NCBI GenBank assembly: GCA_955652545.1
Contig: CATPCA010000154.1
Span: forward strand, 1-13,466
Length of the DNA stretch: 13,466 nucleotides
Direction of reading: 5' to 3'
DNA from: Candidatus Dormiibacterota bacterium
Lineage (GTDB): Bacteria; Chloroflexota; Dormibacteria; UBA8260
The translations under genes and the position numbers were made by a program. Of the stretch, positions 1 to 5,599 are shown piece after piece. Each line of letters starts with the position of its first letter. Position 1 is the stretch's first letter. The notes under the pieces are model-generated. The model searched no databases. It was not told the origin of the DNA and saw nothing but the letters and a program-made list of their open reading frames with translations.

Positions 1-68
1 CTCTTGATCGAAGCAGCGGGGTGTCGCGGGCGACGGTCTACACGTGGCTCCGCCGCTTCGATCAAGAG
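1..68. repeat. Inverted repeat at the window edge
   Basis: Bases 1-19 are the reverse complement of bases 50-68 at 18 of 19 positions; only base 15 (A) breaks the match. The spacer is 30 bases. Both arms lie inside the transposase reading region. Because one arm is the very first sequence of the window, a hairpin or chimeric assembly artefact at a contig end is a real possibility, as is a natural stem-loop. Confidence 0.6.
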
Positions 69-875
69 GGTCCGCAAGGGTTGAGTGACCGAAGTTGCCG
101 CCCGCATCGGAGCCCGAGGCGTCTCAGCGCCGCGGCAGAAGACGAGATCGAGGAGCTGCGTCGCGCCCGGAAGCTGGGCCCCCACAGGCTCGCCGGCATC
201 CTCGGTCGACCCAGATCCACCTGCTATGCCGTGCTGCGGCGCAGAGGCCTTCAGCGGTTGGACTGGATGGACCGACCCACCGGCGACGTGATCCGACGGT
301 ACGAGCGGGAACGACCCGGAGTTCTGGTTCACGTTGATGTCAAGAAGCTGGCCCGTATTCCCGATGGCGGGGGACATCGGGCATTCGGACGTGACCTTCG
401 CCCCCCGACGGGACGCAGCGGCACCGGCTACGAGTTCATCCATTCTTGCGTGGATGACCACTCACGGCTGGCGTACTCAGAGATCCTGGCCGACGAGAAG
501 GCGGGAACATGCGCAGCCTTCCTGCGTCGAGCAGGGCGGTTCTTCGCTTCGCACCACATCCGTATTGAGCGAGTCCTCACCGATAACGCGTTGACGTACA
601 CCCGCTCGCGCGACTTCGCCGAGGCCGTCCGCGCGTTGGGAGCCGAGCAGCGATTCACCCGATCACGGCGTCCTCAAACCAACGGCAAGGTCGAGCGATT
701 CAACCGAACCCTCCTCGAGGAGTGGGCCTACGTTCGCGCGTACAGCGGCAACGGGCAGCGTGCTGCCTTGTTTCCGGAGTGGCTACACGTGTACAACCAT
801 CACCGGTCCCACACCGCCCTGGGCGGACTTCCACCCTTCGACCGCGTCAAGCACCTCTGTGGGAATTACAGCTAG
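3..875 (+). CDS. IS481-type transposase, 5' end outside the window
   Basis: DDE transposase of an insertion sequence, which cuts and rejoins the element's ends. Counting from the first in-window start (GTG at 21), residues 1-30 hold the end of a helix-turn-helix (VSRATVYTWLRRF) and the LSDRSCRPHRSP linker typical of IS481. The rve-type catalytic core carries D106 (HVDVKKL), D188 (LTDNA) and E225 (NGKVERFNRT). The end, YNHHRSHTALGGLPP, is the usual IS481 C-terminus, so the 3' end is complete. The frame stays open to the window edge, and 284 residues is short for the family (about 300-350), so the true start is probably outside. Reading bases 1-20 in the neighbouring frame gives LLIEAAG, which would join naturally to VSRATVY; one missing G in the G-run at 18-21 could therefore have shifted the frame. 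Family call is confident; integrity at the 5' end is not. Confidence 0.88.
   Translation, partial: LDRSSGVSRATVYTWLRRFDQEGPQGLSDRSCRPHRSPRRLSAAAEDEIEELRRARKLGPHRLAGILGRPRSTCYAVLRRRGLQRLDWMDRPTGDVIRRYERERPGVLVHVDVKKLARIPDGGGHRAFGRDLRPPTGRSGTGYEFIHSCVDDHSRLAYSEILADEKAGTCAAFLRRAGRFFASHHIRIERVLTDNALTYTRSRDFAEAVRALGAEQRFTRSRRPQTNGKVERFNRTLLEEWAYVRAYSGNGQRAALFPEWLHVYNHHRSHTALGGLPPFDRVKHLCGNYS
858..870. mobile_element. Possible right end of the IS481-type element
   Basis: The last transposase codons overlap TGTGGGAATTACA. IS481-family terminal inverted repeats commonly start with TG and end with CA, and the repeat often overlaps the end of the gene. The left end is outside the window, so the inverted repeat cannot be matched and no target duplication can be tested. 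This is a positional guess. Confidence 0.25.
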
Positions 876-878
876 GTA

Positions 879-980
879 CCGTTGGTGCATCGCGCAGCGG
901 CGTCCAGCTGAATCTGAAGCGGCGCATCCAAGTCCGCGGCTGAGGTTGCAGCAGGACGCCGCTGCGCGCTGCACCAACGG
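879..980. repeat. Long palindromic element (27-base arms, 48-base loop)
   Basis: Bases 879-905 and 954-980 are reverse complements at 26 of 27 positions; the single mismatch is base 890 against base 969. The 48-base centre (906-953) has a short inner GCTG/CAGC pairing at 907-910 with 949-952. It lies between the convergent stop codons of the transposase (875) and the LysM-CHAP gene (996) and fills nearly all of that gap. No T-run follows either arm, so it is not a standard rho-independent terminator, although it could still stop transcription from both sides. A REP-like or MITE-like repeat, or a remnant linked to the adjacent IS, are alternatives. No flanking target duplication is visible. 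Confidence 0.8.
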
Positions 981-995
981 CCGCCCTTATCCGGT

Positions 996-1838
996 CTAGT
1001 AGATGAACCCAGTGATCCCGCGATCGTCGCCGGCGATGGTGCGACGGTCGACCCGGCCCCAGCCGCCGCCGGTGGTCCAGAAGTTCATCTCGGAGATGAC
1101 GAAGCTGTTGTTGGGGTTGACGCTCTCGACGTAGGCGACGTGACCGAACCAGCCGTCGTGGAAGACGACGATCGCTCCGGTCACGGGCACGTGCCCTTCT
1201 GGACGGAGGCCATTGGCGTTCTCGAACCAGGCCCAGGCGTTGCCGCCCCAGGTGACGTCGCGCCGGCCGGCGACGTAGTACGTGCACTGGCCGTAGGGGA
1301 ACGTGTTGGACCCGTGGCTCTCCATGATCATCGGCACGGCCCCGGCCGCGTGCGCGAAGTACCTGCCCACCAGCGCCCCTGCCGGTGCGGCGCTCAACGG
1401 CACCTGGAGGTAGCTGCCCGCCGCCCGGCCGCTGTCCTTGGAGAGCGCGTTGTAGTCGAGGAGCACCCGGGGGTCGATGCCGAGGCGGATGGCGAAATGG
1501 CTGGGCCGCTCACCGGCAAGGACCGGGACGAGAGCGCCGGGTCCCGGAGGGAGAAGCAGCGTGGTGCCGGCGGCGGGCTGGGCGCCACTGCCGAGGCTGT
1601 TGGCCCAGCGGATCGCCGCAGCGTCGGAGTGATTGGCCGAGGCGAGGGACTCGACTGTCTGGCCGGCCACAACCACGATCGCCTGCGCCGGACGCGCCGC
1701 GATCGGAGGGACCGTCGCGGGGCGCTCGATGATGGCGCTGAGGATGATGTCGCCGCTTGCGCGGGGAACGGTGACCACCGCAGCGAGTGGGGCTGCGGGA
1801 CGCGGGGCCAGCACGGGCACGAGCAGTGCGGCAAGCAA
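996..1838 (-). CDS. Secreted LysM-CHAP peptidoglycan hydrolase
   Basis: Probable cell-wall amidase or endopeptidase acting outside the membrane. From the TTG at 1838: a hydrophobic N-terminus (residues 1-20), a first LysM-like repeat at about 53-98 (IVVVAGQTVESLA to GTTLLLPP), a second at about 103-147, then a CHAP domain at about 176-280. The CHAP core shows the catalytic cysteine C185 (YGQCTYYVAGR), the histidine H233 (GHVAYVES) and an acidic/Asn site near E250-N252 (ISEMNF). The TTG start is the only conventional one in frame but has no ribosome site and no positively charged signal-peptide n-region. The open frame continues upstream to a stop at 1896-1898 and encodes RGNRHRLIRHAW directly before the hydrophobic stretch, so translation probably starts upstream, perhaps at the ATC at 1880. 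The gene converges on the transposase and diverges from the AI-2E gene. Confidence 0.85.
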   Translation of the reverse strand: MLAALLVPVLAPRPAAPLAAVVTVPRASGDIILSAIIERPATVPPIAARPAQAIVVVAGQTVESLASANHSDAAAIRWANSLGSGAQPAAGTTLLLPPGPGALVPVLAGERPSHFAIRLGIDPRVLLDYNALSKDSGRAAGSYLQVPLSAAPAGALVGRYFAHAAGAVPMIMESHGSNTFPYGQCTYYVAGRRDVTWGGNAWAWFENANGLRPEGHVPVTGAIVVFHDGWFGHVAYVESVNPNNSFVISEMNFWTTGGGWGRVDRRTIAGDDRGITGFIY

Positions 1839-1883
1839 TACCCATGCATGCCGGATCAGTCGATGTCGGTTACCGCGGATCTC

Positions 1884-1896
1884 GTACCCCTCTTCC
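1884..1896 (-). promoter_or_regulatory. Purine-rich ribosome-binding site without a normal start codon
   Basis: On the minus strand AGGAAGAGGGG is followed by TACGAG and then ATC (1880-1878). The spacing of about six bases is right for initiation, but the codon is ATC rather than ATG, GTG or TTG. The peptide that would follow is a good signal peptide. Confidence 0.4.
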
Positions 1897-1951
1897 TAGC
1901 GCCACGGGCGCCCAATCGGTGACCCCTCCCCGAACGATGAGGCCGCGACGG

Positions 1952-1981
1952 AGGCTAACAAAGGGGGACGGTCGTCGTCAA
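1952..1981 (-). promoter_or_regulatory. Candidate promoter of the LysM-CHAP gene
   Basis: On the minus strand TTGACG (1981-1976), an 18-base spacer and TAGCCT (1957-1952) form a sigma70-type promoter. Transcription would begin near 1945, leaving a leader of roughly 65 bases to the ATC at 1880 or about 107 to the TTG at 1838. The leader contains a small GCGCC/GGCGC hairpin (1899-1911). Confidence 0.5.
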
Positions 1982-2021
1982 AAGGACGCCGCGCACATCC
2001 GGCGCCTCGTGACGCCGCCCC

Positions 2022-2027
2022 TACACT
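2022..2027 (+). promoter_or_regulatory. -10 box (TACACT), probable leaderless promoter
   Basis: TACACT lies 6 bases before the ATG at 2034, and no Shine-Dalgarno sequence is visible. In GC-rich bacteria a TAnnnT box at this distance usually marks a leaderless transcript. I see no good -35 hexamer at 16-18 bases upstream. Confidence 0.45.
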
Positions 2028-2033
2028 GAGACG

Positions 2034-3350
2034 ATGGCTGGAAGGGGCTCGCGCGCCAGCACAACGGAGGCCCGGCCGGCCTCGGCAACCCGGGTCGCCG
2101 ACGACGCGACAAACGGGAAGGCGACCGCTCCGGCAGATCACGCAAACGGACCGCCTCCGGACATGCGCCAGTCGGCGTGGTGGTGGATCCGCACCGCAGC
2201 GATCCTGGGGAGCATCTTCCTGGCGATTCAAGTGCTTGGCGTCGTCCAGTCATTCCTGGCCGCGATCCTGACCGTTGTTCTCTATGTGCTCTTCGGCGCG
2301 GTGATCGCGTTCATCGCCGGACCCATCGTCGCGCTGCTCGAACGACGCCTACACCTGCCCCAGGTCCCCGCCATCCTGCTGACCTTGCTCTGCGGCCTCG
2401 CGCTGGTCGTGCTCCTCGGCTTCCTGATCACGGCGCCGATCGTCGACGAGGCGTCGCAGCTCGGCAAGCAGGGACCGGCATTGATCAATCGGATCAACGA
2501 CATCTTCAACAACGTGCGTGGCCAGCTGGCGGCGCACGGCATCCAGCTGAGCGGCAACGGGGTCAGCAACACCATCAGCACTGACGTGTCGACCCGGGTG
2601 GCCGGCGCACTTCTCAACATTGTCACCTCGACGCTCAGCATCCTGATCGACATCCTGGTGATCCTGGTGGTTGCGTTCTGGATGCTCAAGGACGGCGAGG
2701 ACCTGCGCAACGGAGTGGTGAGCCTGCTGCCGGGGCGGCTGCGCAGCGAGGCCGTCTTCGGTTTCGACGCGTTCCGCGTGGTGGTGGGTGGATACGTCCG
2801 CGGCCAGCTGGTGATGGCTGTGATCGTGGGCACCCTCGCCGGGCTCGGCTGCTGGCTCATCGGCGTGCCGTTTCCCATCGTGGTCGCGATCGCGGCGGGG
2901 ACGTTCGAGCTGATCCCGCTTGTCGGCGCGTTCATCGGCGGCGCCGTGGCCATCCTGCTGGCGCTGACCAAGAGCCCGGAGACGGCGGTGTTCGCGTTCC
3001 TCCTGTTCGTGGCGATCCACATCGTCGAGGGGTACGTGCTGGCCCCCCGCATCCAGGCGCGCTTCGTGCGGCTGCACCCGCTGGTCATGCTCCTCACCCT
3101 CTTCGCCGGCGCCGAGGTGGGCGGGTTCCTCGGCGCCTTCGTGGCCGTGCCATTGGCCAGCCTGATCGCGGTCTTCGTCAGGGCCGCGATGGGCGACGCC
3201 AAGAGCCGCCACCCTGAGCTGTTCCGTGAGCAGCACCGTGACCAGTACCTCGAGAGGCGCCGCCGCCGCCTGCTCAGCGAGTTCCGGCTTTTCCGCCGCC
3301 GCCCGCCTCCTGACGCTGGGGCTAAAGCTGATATTGACACTGTCGCATAG
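2034..3350 (+). CDS. AI-2E/PerM-family membrane transporter
   Basis: Polytopic inner-membrane protein of the AI-2E exporter family (PF01594); members move varied substrates (autoinducer-2, Na+/H+, others) and the substrate cannot be assigned here. Residues 1-45 are a polar, Ala/Pro-rich tail. Hydrophobic segments begin at about 50 and continue through about 115. A soluble stretch at about 135-185 follows (EASQLGKQGPALINRINDI), as is normal in the family. Family signatures are GYVRGQ near residue 252, FELIPLVGAFIGG near 290, and a LHPLVMLLTLFAGAEVGG stretch near 347. The C-terminus is cytoplasmic and strongly basic (RRRRRLLSEFRLFRRR). At 438 residues it is somewhat longer than typical members (about 350-400) because of its two tails. 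The ATG at 2034 suits the adjacent -10 box. Its last codons contain the promoter of the next gene. Confidence 0.88.
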   Translation: MAGRGSRASTTEARPASATRVADDATNGKATAPADHANGPPPDMRQSAWWWIRTAAILGSIFLAIQVLGVVQSFLAAILTVVLYVLFGAVIAFIAGPIVALLERRLHLPQVPAILLTLLCGLALVVLLGFLITAPIVDEASQLGKQGPALINRINDIFNNVRGQLAAHGIQLSGNGVSNTISTDVSTRVAGALLNIVTSTLSILIDILVILVVAFWMLKDGEDLRNGVVSLLPGRLRSEAVFGFDAFRVVVGGYVRGQLVMAVIVGTLAGLGCWLIGVPFPIVVAIAAGTFELIPLVGAFIGGAVAILLALTKSPETAVFAFLLFVAIHIVEGYVLAPRIQARFVRLHPLVMLLTLFAGAEVGGFLGAFVAVPLASLIAVFVRAAMGDAKSRHPELFREQHRDQYLERRRRRLLSEFRLFRRRPPPDAGAKADIDTVA

Positions 3351-3361
3351 AGTGGTACCAT
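3334..3361 (+). promoter_or_regulatory. Strong promoter for a leaderless zinc-ribbon mRNA
   Basis: A perfect TTGACA -35 (3334-3339), a 16-base spacer and TACCAT (3356-3361) form the best sigma70 promoter in the window. The predicted first base falls at about 3369, which is the A of an ATG, so the message would have no leader. The -35 lies inside the AI-2E coding region, whose stop is at 3348-3350. A TAGAGT (3348-3353) six bases before the ATG at 3360 is an alternative -10. Confidence 0.6.
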
Positions 3362-3368
3362 GCGCCGC

Positions 3369-3563
3369 ATGAGGAAGTACAAGCCCGTTGAACTGCCACT
3401 CAAGGCCGTGCCTGACGAACTCGCCGACGTGCACGCCGTGTGCCCGAACTGCCTCGACCGGGATGCGGGAGTGATCGGGCGGCTTGGACTTCGCCTCGTC
3501 TTCAAGTGCCAGCGATGCCGCGTCCGCTTCCATCGGCAGACCGCCATGGTGGGCCTGGTCTGA
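3369..3563 (+). CDS. Small zinc-ribbon protein of unknown function
   Basis: A 64-residue protein with two CxxC knuckles, C25/C28 (VCPNCLD) and C47/C50 (KCQRCRV), separated by 18 residues. This is a zinc-ribbon layout that could bind RNA, DNA or a protein. There is no signal peptide or membrane segment, and both ends are basic. I chose the ATG at 3369 because the TTGACA-N16-TACCAT promoter puts the first transcribed base there. The upstream in-frame ATG at 3360 would add three residues (MRR) but overlaps the -10 box. It has its own promoter although it follows the AI-2E gene by only 18 bases, so it is probably expressed separately and well. I do not recognise a named family. Confidence 0.65.
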   Translation: MRKYKPVELPLKAVPDELADVHAVCPNCLDRDAGVIGRLGLRLVFKCQRCRVRFHRQTAMVGLV

Positions 3564-3569
3564 CACGCT

Positions 3570-3612
3570 GACCCGGGCTCGGCCTGCGACACTTCCAGGC
3601 CGTGCCCGGGTC
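3570..3612. promoter_or_regulatory. Large hairpin covering the asparaginase start codon
   Basis: Arms GACCCGGGC (3570-3578) and GCCCGGGTC (3604-3612) pair perfectly. After a 2x2 internal loop, GGCCTG (3581-3586) pairs perfectly with CAGGCC (3596-3601) around a 9-base loop. The GTG start at 3602 lies in the internal loop. The hairpin follows the zinc-ribbon stop by 6 bases, so it could act as that gene's terminator (no T-run follows), as a translation-limiting structure, or as both. Confidence 0.55.
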
Positions 3613-4609
3613 GCCTCCCGCCCACCTCGCCACGACGCGCCGCGGCGCCGCGCTCGAGGCTGTGGTGCGGGGTCACGTCGCCGTCGTCGACGCCGACGGC
3701 CGCCTGCTCGGCGCTGCGGGGGACGCGGAGGCACCGACCACCCTGCGGAGCTGCGTCAAGCCGCTGCAGGCCCTGCCGTTCGTCAGGCGGGCGGTCGCCG
3801 CGATCGGTGCCGGCGATGCCGACATCGCGGTGGCGTGCGCGTCGCACCAGGGCGAGCCCGTCCATGTCGCCGCGGTCCGCGCTCTGCTCGCCCGCGCCGG
3901 GCTCGACGAGGACGCGCTCAGCTGCGGCGCGCAGCTTCCAGCTGACGAGCAGTCCGCGCGCCACCTGCTCGCCTCCGGCGGCAAGCCGGAGCGCATCCAC
4001 AACAACTGCTCAGGCAAGCACGCGGCCATGCTTGCCGCCTGCCGGGCATCGGGCTACACCCTCGCTGGGTACGCCACTTATGACCATCCGCTCCAAGCGG
4101 AGATCCGGGGGCTGATGAGTGGCTTCGCCGGAACCGACCTGGGCGACCGCCCCCACGGCATCGACGGCTGCGGCCTGCCCACCCACGAGCTGCCGCTGCG
4201 CGCCATCGCCCGCATGTTCGCGGCGGCCGCCACCGACCGCGACGTCCGGCGTTGCCAGGCCGCCATGGCCGCGCAGCCGTACCTCGTGGCCGGGCGCGGT
4301 CGCTTCGACACAGCCGTCCTCGAGGCCGCCGGCGCGGTGGTCACCGTCAAGGTCGGGGGCGCCGCGGTCTGGGTGGCCCTGCGCCGTCCGGCCGGTCCCG
4401 CGCTGGCCATCAAGCTCGAGGCCGGCGACGCCAGCGCGCTGCCCGCCGTGGCCTTGGCGGCGCTCCGGTCCCTCGGCTGGGTCGACCGGGCCACTCTCGC
4501 CGGGCCTCTGCTGACCCCCTTCGTCAGCGTAGCTCTGCGCAACTGGGAAGGGCTCGAGGTGGGCTCGACCACCGCCGAACCCGGCTGGACCGAGGCTCTG
4601 CGGAGCTGA
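3602..4609 (+). CDS. L-asparaginase, asparaginase II family (Rhizobium type)
   Basis: Cytoplasmic enzyme that hydrolyses asparagine to aspartate and ammonia, in the PF06089 family that is unrelated to the common bacterial type I/II enzymes. Residues matching those described for the Rhizobium etli enzyme ReAV are all present: S50 and K53 (RSCVKPLQ), S81 (SHQGEP), C136 and K139 (NNCSGKHAAM), C190 (DGCGLPTHELP) and K250 (TVKVGG). In the known family Cys, Lys and Cys hold a zinc ion and the two Ser-Lys pairs do the chemistry. Length (335) is normal. The GTG at 3602 is the only usual start after an in-frame stop at 3569-3571, and the family's N-terminal strand begins by about residue 12. No Shine-Dalgarno sequence is obvious; the start is inside a hairpin. 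Confidence 0.92.
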   Translation: MPGSPPAHLATTRRGAALEAVVRGHVAVVDADGRLLGAAGDAEAPTTLRSCVKPLQALPFVRRAVAAIGAGDADIAVACASHQGEPVHVAAVRALLARAGLDEDALSCGAQLPADEQSARHLLASGGKPERIHNNCSGKHAAMLAACRASGYTLAGYATYDHPLQAEIRGLMSGFAGTDLGDRPHGIDGCGLPTHELPLRAIARMFAAAATDRDVRRCQAAMAAQPYLVAGRGRFDTAVLEAAGAVVTVKVGGAAVWVALRRPAGPALAIKLEAGDASALPAVALAALRSLGWVDRATLAGPLLTPFVSVALRNWEGLEVGSTTAEPGWTEALRS

Positions 4610-4639
4610 GGGATGGCCCAGGAAACCGCCGCCCCCTGG

Positions 4640-4648
4640 TGGTATAGT
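4640..4648 (+). promoter_or_regulatory. Extended -10 promoter before the hydratase operon
   Basis: TGGTATAGT is a near-consensus extended -10 (TGn plus TATAGT at 4643-4648). No -35 is recognisable, which is normal for extended -10 promoters. Transcription should start near 4655, giving a leader of about 100 bases before the ATG at 4759 that contains the palindrome at 4661-4678. Confidence 0.55.
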
Positions 4649-4658
4649 GGCGTCAGCA

Positions 4659-4766
4659 ATGTTGACGTCAATGTCAACTTCGGACCGGCTTGACGCGTTG
4701 GTCCTCGCGGTCCATCGTCTGCGATTGACGGCCGTGGCCGTGTTCGAGGAGGTCGGGAATGCCTGA
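4659..4766 (+). CDS. Possible small upstream ORF (35 codons)
   Basis: An ATG at 4659, about 4 bases after the predicted transcription start, opens a 35-residue frame (MLTSMSTSDRLDALVLAV...). It stops at TGA 4764-4766, overlapping the hydratase start at 4759. An in-frame ATG at 4671 would give 31 residues. There is no domain and no clear ribosome site, but the near-leaderless position and overlapping stop fit a translated leader peptide coupled to the next gene. It could equally be a chance frame. Confidence 0.25.
   Translation: MLTSMSTSDRLDALVLAVHRLRLTAVAVFEEVGNA
4661..4678. promoter_or_regulatory. Operator-like palindrome
   Basis: GTTGAC-GTCAAT-GTCAAC is an 18-base interrupted palindrome whose 6-base arms match perfectly. 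It sits just downstream of the predicted transcription start and upstream of three acyl-CoA metabolism genes. The core TTGACGTCAATGTCAA resembles the TTnACGTnnACGTnAA type of site known for LiuR-like MerR regulators of acyl-CoA degradation genes, with one mismatch in one half. A TetR-type repressor is an equally reasonable ligand. No regulator gene is in the window. Confidence 0.5.
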
Positions 4767-5160
4767 TCAGAGCCACGTCGGTCGCCGCTACGAGGCGACG
4801 GGACAGGTGGTCGATGGGGCCGGCGCCGAGGCGTTCGCGAGGGCGATCGCCGGGTCGGAGGAGGTGTACTCGCCGGGCGCCGTGCCGCCCACGTACGGCG
4901 CGGTCTACTGCCTGTTCCCGACCCTCTACCAGCTCTTCAGCGACGCCGAGGTGGGGGTGAACCTCGCCGGCCTGGTCCACGGCGAACAGGCCTTCGAATG
5001 GCCCACCCCGGTCCGCGCCGGCGACGTGGTGGACGCCTCGGCGGTGATCGCATCGGTCGAGGAAAAGCGCGGCATGACGTTTCTCGGCATCGAGCACGAG
5101 GCCCACAGGCAGGACGGCGAGACCGTCTGCCGCGGCCGTTCGCTGATGATCATCCGATGA
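4759..5160 (+). CDS. FAS1-like/MaoC-N dehydratase subunit (HadA-like)
   Basis: A 133-residue hot-dog-fold protein resembling the N-terminal MaoC/FAS1-like dehydratase domain (PF13452). The typical strand-helix pattern includes SPGAVPPTYGAVY (residues about 38-50) and HGEQAFEWPTPVRAGDVV (about 74-91), a hallmark of this subfamily. It lacks the D-x4-H catalytic motif carried by the next gene, so the two probably form a heterodimer in which this subunit shapes the acyl pocket and the other does the chemistry, as in mycobacterial HadAB. The ATG at 4759 has a strong Shine-Dalgarno sequence (GAGGAGGT, 4746-4753). It is first in an operon with the next two genes. Whether the substrate is carried on CoA or ACP cannot be told. 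Confidence 0.78.
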   Translation: MPDQSHVGRRYEATGQVVDGAGAEAFARAIAGSEEVYSPGAVPPTYGAVYCLFPTLYQLFSDAEVGVNLAGLVHGEQAFEWPTPVRAGDVVDASAVIASVEEKRGMTFLGIEHEAHRQDGETVCRGRSLMIIR

Positions 5161-5585
5161 GTGACGCAACCACCGCGGTACTCGGCGTTGCCGCAGTCGG
5201 GGACGAGATGACGCCACTCTCGCGCCTGGTCACCCAGGAGCAGATCGACGCGTACGCGCAGGCGTCGGGGGATCGCAACCCGATCCACGTCGACCCCGAG
5301 TTCGCCCGCTCCGTCGGCCTCCCCGGAACCATCGCCCACGGGTTGCTCGACATGGCCATCCTCACCGAGTCGGTGGCGCGCTGGGCGGGAGGCTACGAGC
5401 AGGTCACGTCGGTGACCTGTCGTTTCTCGAAGCCGCTGCTCCCGGACCAGACCATCACCTGCACCGGGCGGGTCATCGATGTCGACGATTCCAACCGAAC
5501 CGCCACCCTCGAGCTCGAGGCCACGTCGAGCAGCGGGGAGCGGGTGCTCACCAACGGCCGGGCCATCGTCCGGCTGGCACGCTAG
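5157..5585 (+). CDS. MaoC-like (R)-hydratase, catalytic subunit (HadB-like)
   Basis: A 142-residue hot-dog enzyme of the MaoC/(R)-specific enoyl hydratase family, interconverting trans-2-enoyl and (R)-3-hydroxyacyl thioesters. The hydratase-2 motif is intact: ASGDRNPIHVDPEFA with catalytic D39 and H44, followed by G-x-I-A-H-G-L-L-D (GTIAHGLLDMA, about 57-67). The start ATG at 5157 overlaps the previous stop by four bases (ATGA), so the two proteins are translationally coupled. The frame continues upstream inside the previous gene, but those starts would not give a MaoC N-terminus. An acyl-CoA dehydrogenase starts 14 bases after its stop, which points to acyl-CoA degradation or remodelling rather than mycolate synthesis. 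Confidence 0.85.
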   Translation: MSDATTAVLGVAAVGDEMTPLSRLVTQEQIDAYAQASGDRNPIHVDPEFARSVGLPGTIAHGLLDMAILTESVARWAGGYEQVTSVTCRFSKPLLPDQTITCTGRVIDVDDSNRTATLELEATSSSGERVLTNGRAIVRLAR

Positions 5586-5599
5586 AGGGACACAACGAG

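Noticed and set aside
879..980. The palindrome as an integron attC site
   Set aside because: attC sites have outer ends of the form RYYYAAC...GTTRRRY. Here the order is GTT at the left and AAC at the right, and the left 7-mer (GTTGGTG) does not fit GTTRRRY. No integrase or cassette array is present.
2282..4000. 572-codon minus-strand open frame across the AI-2E and asparaginase genes
   Set aside because: It lies opposite strong family matches on the plus strand. Its product is Arg/Pro/Ser/Thr-rich without domains, as expected for an antisense frame in GC-rich DNA.
5400..5419. CAGGTCAC/GTGACCTG hairpin with a 4-base loop
   Set aside because: It lies inside the HadB-like coding region and is explained by the codons for EQVTSVTC. 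There is no nearby start that it could regulate.
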